DNA of 64,000 nt, taken from NCBI RefSeq assembly GCF_000176515.1, contig NZ_ADAQ01000012.1, positions 1-64,000 of the forward strand, written 5' to 3'. This document shows, piece by piece, positions 45,207-53,237 of the stretch (the first letter of the stretch is position 1; each line of letters begins with the position of its first letter). Made by a program: the position numbers and the translations under genes. The notes under the pieces were generated by a model. The model searched no databases. It saw nothing but the letters and a program-made list of their open reading frames with translations, and was not told the origin of the DNA. The stretch comes from Grimontia hollisae CIP 101886 (GTDB taxonomy: Bacteria > Pseudomonadota > Gammaproteobacteria > Enterobacterales > Vibrionaceae).

Positions 45207-45494
45207 ATGCAAGCACCGGATTTTCTCGTCCATGACTCGTCTGACACTGTCGGCGTGATTGTGGTCGAGGGCCTCGAAGCAGGCCAAACGCTAACCGGAT
45301 GGGTGATGGACACGGATGAAACCATCGAAGTCCGCGCACTGGACGCGATCCCTCTCGGTCACAAAGTGGCGCTGAGTGATATTAAAAACGGCGATACCAT
45401 CATTAAGTATGACAATGATATCGGCAAAGCCGTCGCTGACATCGCAAAAGGCGGTCACGTACACGTACACAATGTGAAAACCAAGAGGTGGTAA
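45207..45494 (+). CDS. suyA: (2R)-sulfolactate sulfo-lyase, small subunit
   Basis: A 95-residue SAF-domain protein of the UxaA/altronate dehydratase N-terminal type: [91 protein letters not shown]. SuyA with SuyB removes sulfite from sulfolactate to give pyruvate. AAGGAG ends at 45200, so the ATG at 45207 is preferred over 45171 and 45201. It lies two bases before suyB. Confidence 0.9.
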   Translation: MQAPDFLVHDSSDTVGVIVVEGLEAGQTLTGWVMDTDETIEVRALDAIPLGHKVALSDIKNGDTIIKYDNDIGKAVADIAKGGHVHVHNVKTKRW

Positions 45495-45496
45495 CC

Positions 45497-46666
45497 ATGA
45501 GCAATTACACATTTATGGGCTACCGCCGCGAAAATGGCCGTGTCGGTGTGCGCAATCACGTCATCATCCTGCCATTGGACGATCTGTCGAACGCCGCATG
45601 TGAAGCGGTTGCCAACAACATCAAAGGTACGCTGGCACTGCCCCACCCCTACGGCCGCCTGCAATTTGGTGAAGATTTGGAACTGCATTTCCGCACCCTG
45701 ATTGGTACGGGTTGCAACCCCAATGTCGCTGCGGTGGTGGTGATCGGCATCGAACCGGGCTGGACAAGCCGTGTGGTGGAAGGCATCAAAGCCTCTGGCA
45801 AGCCTGTTCAGGGCTTTGCAATTGAGCAAAATGGAGACATCAACACCATCGCAGCCGCTTCGCGTGTCGCAAAAGAGTACGTTCACTACGCCAGTGAGCT
45901 GACCCGCGAAGCGTGCGATGTGAGCGAGCTTTGGGTATCGATGAAATGTGGCGAATCTGACACCACATCAGGTCTGGCAGCGAACCCAACCGTTGGCAAT
46001 CTGTGTGACAAGTTTTCTGCCGCAGGCGCTACTTTGTGTTTTGGGGAAACCTCAGAGCTCACCGGTGCAGAGCAAATCTGTAAAACTCGCGCCATCAACC
46101 CTGAAATTGGGCAGAAGTTCCTCGATACCTGGCAGGCTTATATGGATGAGGTGATCGAACCCTACAAAACGTCCGATCTTTCTGACAGCCAGCCAACCAA
46201 AGGTAATATCGAGGGCGGGCTGACCACCATCGAAGAAAAGGCATTTGGCAACTATCAGAAAATTGGTAAAACCACCCAGTTTGTGGATGTCCTGAAACCT
46301 GCCGAGCGCCCCGAGGCAGGTCCCGGCCTGTATTTTATGGACACGTCTTCAGCCGCTGCCGAGTGTGTCACCTTGCAGGCAGCGGCAGGCTTCGCCGTTC
46401 ACCTGTTCCCCACTGGGCAAGGCAACGTCATTGGTAACCCGATTGTGCCGGTTATCAAGATCACCGCCAACCCGCGTACAGTGCGCACCATGGGAGAACA
46501 CATTGACGTGGATGTTTCCGGTATCTTGCGCCGTGAACTGAATCTCGATTCTGCCGGTGATGCGCTGATCGACATGACGCTACGCACCGCAAATGGCCGA
46601 GCCACAGCCGCAGAAGCGCTGGGTCACCGCGAGTTTGTACTGACCAAACTGTACCGAAGCGCATAA
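45497..46666 (+). CDS. suyB: (2R)-sulfolactate sulfo-lyase, large subunit
   Basis: A 389-residue UxaA/altronate-dehydratase C-terminal family protein. It begins [34 protein letters not shown]. Iron-binding and family cysteines appear in [30 protein letters not shown] and [13 protein letters not shown]. The end reads [44 protein letters not shown]. It forms with SuyA the lyase that cuts (R)-sulfolactate to pyruvate and sulfite. GAGGTGG precedes the ATG. It is the last gene of the operon and has a terminator after it. No sulfite oxidase or exporter follows in the window. Confidence 0.93.
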   Translation: MSNYTFMGYRRENGRVGVRNHVIILPLDDLSNAACEAVANNIKGTLALPHPYGRLQFGEDLELHFRTLIGTGCNPNVAAVVVIGIEPGWTSRVVEGIKASGKPVQGFAIEQNGDINTIAAASRVAKEYVHYASELTREACDVSELWVSMKCGESDTTSGLAANPTVGNLCDKFSAAGATLCFGETSELTGAEQICKTRAINPEIGQKFLDTWQAYMDEVIEPYKTSDLSDSQPTKGNIEGGLTTIEEKAFGNYQKIGKTTQFVDVLKPAERPEAGPGLYFMDTSSAAAECVTLQAAAGFAVHLFPTGQGNVIGNPIVPVIKITANPRTVRTMGEHIDVDVSGILRRELNLDSAGDALIDMTLRTANGRATAAEALGHREFVLTKLYRSA

Positions 46667-46699
46667 GCATTTAGCTTATGGATGTGATGCGACACACAG

Positions 46700-46726
46700 A
46701 CGCTGGGGAAATCCAGCGTTTTTTTA
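46700..46726 (+). terminator. Intrinsic terminator after suyB
   Basis: acgctgg (46700-46706) pairs with ccagcgt (46713-46719), followed by a T run. It closes the DHPS operon. Confidence 0.88.
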
Positions 46727-46735
46727 TTGTGCCTG

Positions 46736-47152
46736 CTATTCAGGTTTACTACGAGATAAGTGCTGTTTGATGACTTCCATCAATTTTTCTGGTTGGCGGT
46801 AAGCATAGTAATTGACCACAATCCGCTTCTCACCCGCCATGATGACGACAGAAAAATCATTAGATGTTGAGCCGGTGACCTCATGCCAATAAATGCGGCG
46901 CTTTCCTTTTTCTACATAGTCACCAGTCACCCGGGTATTCCTCGAATCAAACACCCAAAACAGTGAAATAAAAATCCCGATGAACGCCAGAAGGCCGTAC
47001 AAGGCATCCATCCATAGGCTTTGTTGTTCATCGCCTAACACAAGCTGCAAATTCAGTATACCGAACGTTATACCCAGCATCAGGATCACAAATGAGAGCG
47101 GTTTGTTCAACACAGCCTTGTTCTTTGCTGTGTCGGTCACCTTTTCATTCAC
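46736..47152 (-). CDS. Small membrane protein of unknown function with PH-like tail
   Basis: A 138-residue protein with two membrane segments (LSFVILMLGITFGILNLQLVL and MDALYGLLAFIGIFISLFWVF), followed by a beta-rich soluble part (TRVTGDYVEKGKRRIYWHEVTGSTSNDFSVVIMAGEKRIVVNYYAYRQPEKLMEVIKQHL). The layout of two helices and then a PH-like domain, with W...EV and R...Y words, recalls bacterial PH-domain membrane proteins. I do not recognise a specific family. It is convergent with suyB, which the terminator at 46700 separates. Confidence 0.6.
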   Translation of the reverse strand: MNEKVTDTAKNKAVLNKPLSFVILMLGITFGILNLQLVLGDEQQSLWMDALYGLLAFIGIFISLFWVFDSRNTRVTGDYVEKGKRRIYWHEVTGSTSNDFSVVIMAGEKRIVVNYYAYRQPEKLMEVIKQHLSRSKPE

Positions 47153-47279
47153 CGAAACTATCTCTTACCATCCAAGTTATCAATAAGACTATGTATCTTA
47201 CTGGGAATTCACCAGTAATTGCGTCAATTTTTTAACACTTTGGTAAATTGTATGGTAGGCATAACCGCCACTCTCATTC

Positions 47280-47915
47280 TCACCACAGGCCGAGTTTCTT
47301 TATCGCGTGATACGCCGACATGACATCGTCAGGGATAGGCTGTTCTATTTGAAAGCCTTTTGCGGGATAGTCACGAATACGTTCGAAATCACTGAGGGCG
47401 GCTTCAACTACGTGGTCAAAGGGTAAGTCTGCGTTTGGGTAGTCAAGAAAGGAGATAGGTGGGGATGTGCAGACAACGCTCTCGATATCCCCCGGCCATT
47501 GCTTCATGAACGTGGCGTAGGCGCGTCTTTCCATAAAAGGTTTTTGCACCAGAATAAACCGGGAAAATACCAGTCCATGATCTTTCATGACGTTATATGA
47601 CAGCGTCATGTTTTGGCCAGAATTTGTCGCCTTGGTTTCCAACAAAATGGCTGACGCCGGTACCCCTTCATCACACAGGATATCGGCGAAGGTTTCTGCC
47701 TCTGTTTTATCAAATATGTATTCGGTAAATCGCCCTCGCCCGCCAGACACGAGAAGATAAGGCGCCAGCTCTTTTCGGTATAGTTCTGCGGCATACTCCG
47801 CAACGCGAAGATCGTTGCTGCACAACACAAACAGGCAATCCGCAGGTTTCACGTCATGCCCCATAAGGTGAAAATTCCAGATAGTTTCCAGATGATTGTA
47901 AAGTCGGGCCGTCAT
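47280..47915 (-). CDS. DUF218 (YdcF/SanA-like) protein
   Basis: A 211-residue protein with the DUF218 pattern: ADCLFVLCSNDLRVAEYAAELYRKELAPYLLVSGGRGRFTEYIFDKTEAETFADILCDEGVPASAILLETKATNSGQNMTLSYNVMK, then FSRFILVQKPFMERRAYATFMKQWP. YdcF-type proteins bind S-adenosylmethionine in vitro; their role is not settled. There is no membrane segment, unlike SanA or ElyC. It is a single gene between two unrelated ones. Confidence 0.82.
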   Translation of the reverse strand: MTARLYNHLETIWNFHLMGHDVKPADCLFVLCSNDLRVAEYAAELYRKELAPYLLVSGGRGRFTEYIFDKTEAETFADILCDEGVPASAILLETKATNSGQNMTLSYNVMKDHGLVFSRFILVQKPFMERRAYATFMKQWPGDIESVVCTSPPISFLDYPNADLPFDHVVEAALSDFERIRDYPAKGFQIEQPIPDDVMSAYHAIKKLGLW

Positions 47916-48006
47916 AGGTCGGTTCTCTAAAAATAGCTTAGCTTTCTGAAATTAGCAGTCGCCAACAGTCATCCCCCTACACTATCACACAGACATTAGG
48001 CGAAAA

Positions 48007-48035
48007 GAAACCGCGCTAAAAAGCGCGGTTTCTTT
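48007..48035 (-). terminator. Intrinsic terminator of the PhnA-family gene
   Basis: gaaaccgcgc and gcgcggtttc form a perfect 10-bp stem with a 6-base loop. On the minus strand, T-rich sequence follows, 16 bases after the stop of the gene at 48051. Confidence 0.85.
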
Positions 48036-48050
48036 GGCGTAAAGCAGGGC

Positions 48051-48386
48051 TTATACCTTTTTCACAAACTCCGACTTCAGCTTCATCGCGCCGATGCCGT
48101 CGATTTTGCAATCAATGTCGTGGTCACCGTCTACCAAACGGATGTTTTTCACTTTAGTACCGACTTTAACCACCAGTGACGATCCTTTCACTTTCAGATC
48201 TTTAATCACAGTGACGGTATCGCCGTCTTGCAGAACATTGCCGTTTGAGTCTTTGATGACTTTTGTCTCTTCCACATCAGCAGATGCATTCTGAGACCAC
48301 TCGTGCCCACACTCAGGACAAACAAGCAGCGCACCGTCTTCGTAGGTGTATTCAGAGTTACATTGTGGGCAATTTGGTAAAGACAT
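48051..48386 (-). CDS. PhnA/YjdM-family zinc-ribbon protein
   Basis: A 111-residue protein. The N-terminal zinc ribbon is [27 protein letters not shown] with four cysteines in two CxxC pairs. The C-terminal PhnA domain is [54 protein letters not shown]. coli YjdM belongs to the same family. Despite the old name 'alkylphosphonate utilization operon protein', it is not part of the phosphonate pathway; the function is unknown. The length is normal for the family. Confidence 0.9.
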   Translation of the reverse strand: MSLPNCPQCNSEYTYEDGALLVCPECGHEWSQNASADVEETKVIKDSNGNVLQDGDTVTVIKDLKVKGSSLVVKVGTKVKNIRLVDGDHDIDCKIDGIGAMKLKSEFVKKV

Positions 48387-48840
48387 GATTGATTACCTCG
48401 GTATGGGTGGGTAAAGGGCGGTAGTCTAAACCAAAGCTATCACTTCGCATATAGCTGACCGTGATAAGCACACCTTTTTTCTGGGATTAAGATCATTTCG
48501 GGCATTCACGATAACAAGTGCACTATCTTCGTGCCACATACACACCAATACGGAAAACAATTGAAATTATTTTCCTACAAATAAATGCATCCGATCACAT
48601 TTCTAAAAAATGTTAATTCACCGAAATACATTCATCAAGTCAATGCATTTCCTTTCCATACCGCCGCAGCCCTTTGTCTACCTAGCCAGACATGAAATCA
48701 ATCAAATCCCGCCGTGTTTTTGCTGCCAGTTTGATCCATTTCACGTCAGGAAAATATGAAACCAGTTGCTAGACTCTTTTTTTATAAAACCCATTATTTT
48801 AACCAGTTAGCTAGGGGTCTTGGACCCTATGGAGAGAAAC
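48387..48840. other. Divergent promoter region of the PhnA-family and chemoreceptor genes
   Basis: About 450 AT-rich bases without a gene. It ends in GGAGAG (48831-48836), the ribosome-binding site of the chemoreceptor gene. A small hairpin (agggg...ccct, about 48813-48828) precedes it. No operator was recognised. Confidence 0.45.
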
Positions 48841-50475
48841 ATGAACGCGCTGTCTATCCGGCAACGTTTATCGTTGATCATTATCATTGCCTTGCTGTCT
48901 TTGGTTTCAGTCACCATTATCTCGCTTACAGTTAAGCGCGATAACATGTTGGAAGAGAGAAAAAGCCAGATACGGGTTCTTGTTGAAACAACACAAAGTC
49001 TGGTTACCCGCCTATACCAACAAACACAAACCGGCGAAATTTCCGAAAGGGAAGCCCAACAACGTGCTATTACTGCCATCGATGCCATGCGTTATGGTAA
49101 TAACGGTTATTTCATGGTGTTTGATATGGACGCAAACATGGTCCACCACCCTATCTCTCCAGATCTTAACGGTAAAAACCTTCGTGATCGCCAGGATGTC
49201 AATGGCGTCTACCTTTTTACTGAGCAGGTACAACAAGCGAAAGAAGGCGGCGGTTTTGTCACCTACTATTGGAAGAAAGCAGGTAACGACACAAAACCAC
49301 ACCCGAAAATCACTTACTCACTGCCTTTCCAGCCTTGGGGCTGGGTACTGAGCACCGGCCTTTATGTCGATGATGTAGATGCCGTTTTCTACCAAGACGT
49401 ACGAAAAATGTTGCTTCTGGTGGCAGCTATTGCACTGGTGTTAGCAGCCATTTCCTTTACCATTGCCCGCAGCATCACGGTACCGTTGAGCAAACTGCAA
49501 ACCTTGCTTCGAACAGCAGAAAGAAACCTTGATCTGACGGTTCGTTCGACGTTAAAAGGTAAAAACGAAATCACCGATCTGGGCCGCGCATTCAACAATT
49601 TGATGACGGCGTTTGAAGAAACCCTGACCAGCATCGCTCAGGGTGCAAACCAGCTCAACAGTGAAGTGTCTAAATTAGAGACCCTGTCTAACCATATCGT
49701 TGGCGCTTCAACCCAACAGTCTGAAGACACCGGCAGCATTGCTGCACTGGTGGAGGAATTTGCTGCCAGTATCAACACCATTTCCCACGACGCCGACAAA
49801 ATGAAGACGCTTTCCAATGAAAGCGGGAATAAGGCTAAGGTCGGTGCATCGACCATGCAGCTGACTATTTCCAATATGGATCAGATGTCGGAGAAATCTC
49901 AACGTTCCAGCTCTGCCGTTGCTGAGCTCGATCAGCACTCCAAGGAAATTGAAGGCATTATCAGCGTGATCAATGATGTAGCGGAACAGACCAACTTGCT
50001 GGCACTGAATGCGGCCATTGAAGCTGCCCGCGCTGGCGATCAAGGTCGTGGCTTTGCCGTTGTCGCCGATGAAGTGCGTAACCTAGCCGTCCGCACATCA
50101 GACTCTACCAAACAGATTGCCTCTACCATTCAGGAACTTCGCAATGGCATTGAGATGACCGTGAGTCATATCGAAGAAAGTGTCAGTGTGGTGAGTGATA
50201 ACATGTCGCAAACCCATACAGCCGAACAATCGGTTCGCGAAATGCACCAAAAGTCACTCGATCTTATCAATATCATCGAAGAAGTTTCCCGATCGCTGCA
50301 TGAGCAAACTGTCGCCAACCAAGAGTTGGCAAGACGTATTCAGGGCATTGCCGACATGGCCTCCAATAACCACGAATCGGCGGAGGATGTGCAAGGATCA
50401 GCCCGTCAAGTGAATAACCTGGTGAGTCAATTCAGACAATCTGTTGGGCGATTTAAAGTGTCCAGAGTCTGTTGA
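48841..50475 (+). CDS. Methyl-accepting chemotaxis protein with sCache_2 sensor
   Basis: A 544-residue chemoreceptor. An N-terminal membrane segment ([20 protein letters not shown]) is followed by a single Cache sensor domain (about 35-180, [49 protein letters not shown]), a second membrane segment ([23 protein letters not shown]), a HAMP domain and the signalling tip ([40 protein letters not shown]). sCache_2 receptors usually sense small carboxylates or similar metabolites. I chose the ATG at 48841 because GGAGAG lies just upstream; the TTG at 48820 is unlikely. It lacks a C-terminal NWETF-type pentapeptide. It may report on a nutrient handled in this window, but this is only a guess. Confidence 0.92.
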   Translation: MNALSIRQRLSLIIIIALLSLVSVTIISLTVKRDNMLEERKSQIRVLVETTQSLVTRLYQQTQTGEISEREAQQRAITAIDAMRYGNNGYFMVFDMDANMVHHPISPDLNGKNLRDRQDVNGVYLFTEQVQQAKEGGGFVTYYWKKAGNDTKPHPKITYSLPFQPWGWVLSTGLYVDDVDAVFYQDVRKMLLLVAAIALVLAAISFTIARSITVPLSKLQTLLRTAERNLDLTVRSTLKGKNEITDLGRAFNNLMTAFEETLTSIAQGANQLNSEVSKLETLSNHIVGASTQQSEDTGSIAALVEEFAASINTISHDADKMKTLSNESGNKAKVGASTMQLTISNMDQMSEKSQRSSSAVAELDQHSKEIEGIISVINDVAEQTNLLALNAAIEAARAGDQGRGFAVVADEVRNLAVRTSDSTKQIASTIQELRNGIEMTVSHIEESVSVVSDNMSQTHTAEQSVREMHQKSLDLINIIEEVSRSLHEQTVANQELARRIQGIADMASNNHESAEDVQGSARQVNNLVSQFRQSVGRFKVSRVC

Positions 50476-50505
50476 CTTCCCCCTGATCACTGTCGTAATA
50501 AATGC

Positions 50506-50530
50506 ACAAAGCCCCTTCATGGGGTTTTGT
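50506..50530. terminator. Bidirectional terminator between chemoreceptor and hydrolase genes
   Basis: acaaagcccc pairs with ggggttttgt around the loop ttcat. The T-run on the plus strand and the A-run upstream suit both convergent genes. Confidence 0.75.
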
Positions 50531-50549
50531 CCGTTTAAGCGATACCGCT

Positions 50550-51458
50550 TTAACTCATAGGCTCGCGGCAGATCAGCCCGTATTTTGTTGGACTGGATAG
50601 TGGTGCCAGTGGATGTTGCTCAATAAACTGCTCGACATCATGGCGATATGACGGATAGAAGAGATTAGGCGCATGGCCGCAGCCAAGATAATAATTCACC
50701 GCCATATCCGGTTGCATTTCTCGCATCTTTTTAACGATGCCCTTTGTCAACACATCAGAGTGCAATCCATGCATCAGCATTAACGGAATATCAAGGCGGT
50801 CAAACTGCCGCCATAGGTTAATTGGTGGGGTATCAGGATCGTATTGCGCAAGAATATCAGGGTCATAATGCGTCGTGTAATCACCATTGCCAAGTCTGCG
50901 GACCGATGCAGAAATCATAGTATGCCATTGCTGGCAAGTATGGGGACCAAAGGGCTGATAGAGGCTTTGCAGGTATTGGCTAATCTCATTATACCGCTTG
51001 AAAGAAACGGGGGTCTGCACATAACTGACGATTCGCTCCAGGGCATCGGCTGGCACTTCCGGGCCAATGTCGTTTAAAACCAGAGTTGCAATCTTATCGG
51101 CATTCTCATCACTGGCTGCGATTAACATACCCATCAACCCACCCATGCTGGTGCCGACCCAATGAACCTTGTCACAGCAGTAAAAATCCATCAGCTTCAG
51201 CGCCATCGTAACGTAGTTGGCGTAGCTATATTCTACTTTTGGTTCTTCTGCCCATTGCGACAACCCACGCCCCAGGGTATCAGGTGCAATGACACGGTAG
51301 CCTTTCGATGCCAACGCATTCCCCAGTTCAATAAAGTCGATGCTGTTCCTTGCTAAACCATGCCAACAGAACACCGTTTCACCGCCCTCCGGGTTCCAGG
51401 CTCGAACGTGTATTTCGCGTTCATTGATCACTGGGTACTGGTGCAGCATTTCAGACAT
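50550..51458 (-). CDS. Alpha/beta hydrolase
   Basis: A 302-residue alpha/beta hydrolase. The oxyanion region is VFCWHGLARNSIDF, the nucleophile elbow is WVGTSMGGLMGM, the acid may be in LMLMHGLHSDVL, and the catalytic His lies in YYLGCGHAPNLFYP. There is no signal peptide. The substrate is not evident (esterases, lactonases and haloalkane-type enzymes share this pattern). I chose the ATG at 51458 (MSEMLHQYPVINEREIHVRAW), with GGGGAGAG 8 bases upstream; the longer frame adds 33 residues without similarity. Confidence 0.85.
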   Translation of the reverse strand: MSEMLHQYPVINEREIHVRAWNPEGGETVFCWHGLARNSIDFIELGNALASKGYRVIAPDTLGRGLSQWAEEPKVEYSYANYVTMALKLMDFYCCDKVHWVGTSMGGLMGMLIAASDENADKIATLVLNDIGPEVPADALERIVSYVQTPVSFKRYNEISQYLQSLYQPFGPHTCQQWHTMISASVRRLGNGDYTTHYDPDILAQYDPDTPPINLWRQFDRLDIPLMLMHGLHSDVLTKGIVKKMREMQPDMAVNYYLGCGHAPNLFYPSYRHDVEQFIEQHPLAPLSSPTKYGLICREPMS

Positions 51459-51786
51459 GATTCCGCTCTCCCCTTTATATCCCCAAGATGAACATGACAC
51501 CGGCGCCGCTCGCGATGGGGTTATGTTAATTATTTGAGGTGTTTCAGGTTTCCTCAACTCTAAAACTGAAAAAAAGCGTATTTCCGTTTAAGCCACCACA
51601 TCGACACGCCAAAGCGCACTAATTGGTAGCTTTTTTCTGGTGTTACAGATAAAACAACACAACGAAGTCTTGCTCAGTCTCAGTAAATACGGGAGGTCCA
51701 GCGCTTTTAGTGCTGGAAATAAACCACCGGTGATTGATAAAATCGCTGCCACTTTAATAAACGCATATCAAAGAGAGTGACTCCCC
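51459..51786. other. Intergenic region before the YebC-family gene
   Basis: About 330 bases. A short imperfect hairpin is seen at 51697-51717 (tccagcgc and gtgctgga). No gene is evident. It must hold the promoters of the divergent hydrolase and YebC-family genes. Confidence 0.45.
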
Positions 51787-52509
51787 ATGGGACGCAGTTT
51801 CGAAGTTCGTAAAGCTTCAATGGCGAAAACACAAGGCGCCAAAGTTAAGCTGTACTCTAAGTACGGTAAAGAGATCTACGTTATCGCGAAAAACGGTGGT
51901 ACCGATCCTGACTCTAACCTCTCGCTAAGACGTATCATTGATAAAGCGAAGAAAGATCAGGTGCCAAGCCACGTGATTGAAAAAGCGATTGAAAAAGCAT
52001 CTGGCAGCGGTGGTGAAAACTATGAAGTTGCGCGCTACGAAGGTTTCGGTCCTGGCGGTTGCTCTGTGATTGTTGACTGTCTGACAGACAACAACAACCG
52101 TACTTATATGGAAGTCCGTCAGTGCTTCGTGAAAACCAACGCCAAAATCGGCAGCCCTGGCTCTGTTGCCCACATGTTTGAGCACCAGGCTGTTTTCCAG
52201 TTCGCGGGTGACGACGAGGAAACCGTACTGGAAGCATTGGTCATGGCAGACGTTGATGTGACTGACATTGAGTGTGAAGACGGCGTTATCACAGTTTTCG
52301 CCCCTCACACAGAATTCTTCAAACTGAAAAATGCACTGACAGAGTCAATGCCGAACGTTACCATTGACGTTGAAGAAATCACTTTCGTGCCACAAACCAT
52401 GACAACAATCAGCGGCGACGACGTGGCTGTCTTTGAGAAGTTCATGGACATGCTGAACGACTGTGACGACGTACAAAACGTTTATCACAACGCAGAAATT
52501 GAGGCGTGA
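51787..52509 (+). CDS. yeeN: YebC/PmpR-family protein, YeeN branch
   Basis: A 240-residue protein: [123 protein letters not shown] and VYHNAEIEA. The family was long described as transcriptional regulators; recent work on YebC_II and YebC proteins points to a role in ribosome function and relief of translation pauses at proline motifs. The start [12 protein letters not shown] and the [10 protein letters not shown] segment put it in the YeeN (YebC_II-like) branch. A terminator follows. Confidence 0.92.
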   Translation: MGRSFEVRKASMAKTQGAKVKLYSKYGKEIYVIAKNGGTDPDSNLSLRRIIDKAKKDQVPSHVIEKAIEKASGSGGENYEVARYEGFGPGGCSVIVDCLTDNNNRTYMEVRQCFVKTNAKIGSPGSVAHMFEHQAVFQFAGDDEETVLEALVMADVDVTDIECEDGVITVFAPHTEFFKLKNALTESMPNVTIDVEEITFVPQTMTTISGDDVAVFEKFMDMLNDCDDVQNVYHNAEIEA

Positions 52510-52531
52510 TCCTTTCAATCTGCGTTCAAAG

Positions 52532-52554
52532 TGCCCGGTTTTGCCGGGCATTTT
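52532..52554 (+). terminator. Intrinsic terminator after yeeN
   Basis: tgcccgg pairs with ccgggca and is followed by a TTTT run. It lies 23 bases after the stop codon. Confidence 0.85.
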
Positions 52555-52581
52555 ACTTTTCGATCGAATAAAGGCGCCATG

Positions 52582-52932
52582 ATGGAACAGAAAGAATTTG
52601 AAACACTGGTCAAAGCCCTTTGCCAAAAAGCAGACCTTCCTGAAGCACTCGACATGCTGAAAGCATGCGAAAACGAAGCCGTTGCAGAAGCTGCAAATGC
52701 GCTGACCGGGCAGTTTGCACTGGCGGAAGTAGAGGGTGAAAACCGTGTTTACCACGTATTTACCGAAGAAAATGACGACGGTGAAACACAAGAGTTCGTG
52801 GAACACATTATGAACGTTGGCGACGACGTGATTGTGTTTGTCGCCTGGTTCTTCAACACCCAGTTCGACATTAAAAACCGCGATACCTATGCCGCTGCTG
52901 GCCGCACTTATAAACAGCCCAAACGCAGCTAA
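52582..52932 (+). CDS. Conserved hypothetical acidic protein
   Basis: A protein of about 116 residues: EQKEFETLVKALCQKADLPEALDMLKACENEAVAEAANALTGQFALAEVEGENRVYHVF, then QEFVEHIMNVGDDVIVFVAWFFNTQFDIKNRDTYAAAGRTY. It has no signal peptide or membrane segment and I do not recognise its family. AAGG at 52571-52574 is best spaced from the ATG at 52582 (another ATG is at 52579). The upstream open frame overlaps the yeeN terminator and is rejected. A hairpin shared with the convergent fds operon follows. Confidence 0.65.
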   Translation: MEQKEFETLVKALCQKADLPEALDMLKACENEAVAEAANALTGQFALAEVEGENRVYHVFTEENDDGETQEFVEHIMNVGDDVIVFVAWFFNTQFDIKNRDTYAAAGRTYKQPKRS

Positions 52933-52937
52933 CCTAA

Positions 52938-52977
52938 CCCAAACGCTGGGGCAAATGCCCTGGCGTCTTTGGGCCCC
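52938..52977. terminator. Stem-loop between the hypothetical gene and the fds operon
   Basis: cccaaacgct...agg and cctggcgtctttggg form an interrupted GC-rich hairpin just past the stop of the plus-strand gene and 7 bases past the stop of fdsD. It is probably a shared 3' end. Confidence 0.5.
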
Positions 52978-52983
52978 ACAACG

Positions 52984-53226
52984 CTATCCCGCTTTCAGCC
53001 GGTACTCTTTTGCCAATAACCCAGTCGCTTTTTCGGCGATGGGATTGAGCACATCCTTGCCCAGCCCCTCAAACAGGCTTTGTTTCATGTCTAGGGACCA
53101 GAAGCGGCGGATGTGTGACGCAACGTCTTCTACGGTTTCCTGTTCACTCCTGCCATGCGCAAGGTTTTCTGCGATTTGGTTCGCCATCACAAAAAGCCGT
53201 TCATTACGATGGTGTTCGCCGTCCAT
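52984..53226 (-). CDS. fdsD: NAD-dependent formate dehydrogenase, delta subunit
   Basis: An 80-residue protein: DGEHHRNERLFVMANQIAENLAHGRSEQETVEDVASHIRRFWSLDMKQSLFEGLGKDVLNPIAEKATGLL. This matches FdsD, a small subunit of the soluble molybdenum formate dehydrogenase. I chose the ATG at 53226 since AGGAG lies 5 bases before it; the ATG at 53241 would overlap the fdsA stop. It is the last gene of fdsGBAD. Confidence 0.9.
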   Translation of the reverse strand: MDGEHHRNERLFVMANQIAENLAHGRSEQETVEDVASHIRRFWSLDMKQSLFEGLGKDVLNPIAEKATGLLAKEYRLKAG

Positions 53227-53237
53227 GCTAACTCCTC

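Noticed and set aside
45207-46666. Altronate/galactarate dehydratase
   Set aside because: These would be encoded as one protein or with uronate genes. The small and large split subunits after hps genes fit SuyAB.
52531-52581. Longer start for the 116-aa gene
   Set aside because: The upstream codons lie in the terminator of yeeN and there is no ribosome-binding site there; AAGG at 52571-52574 favours 52582.
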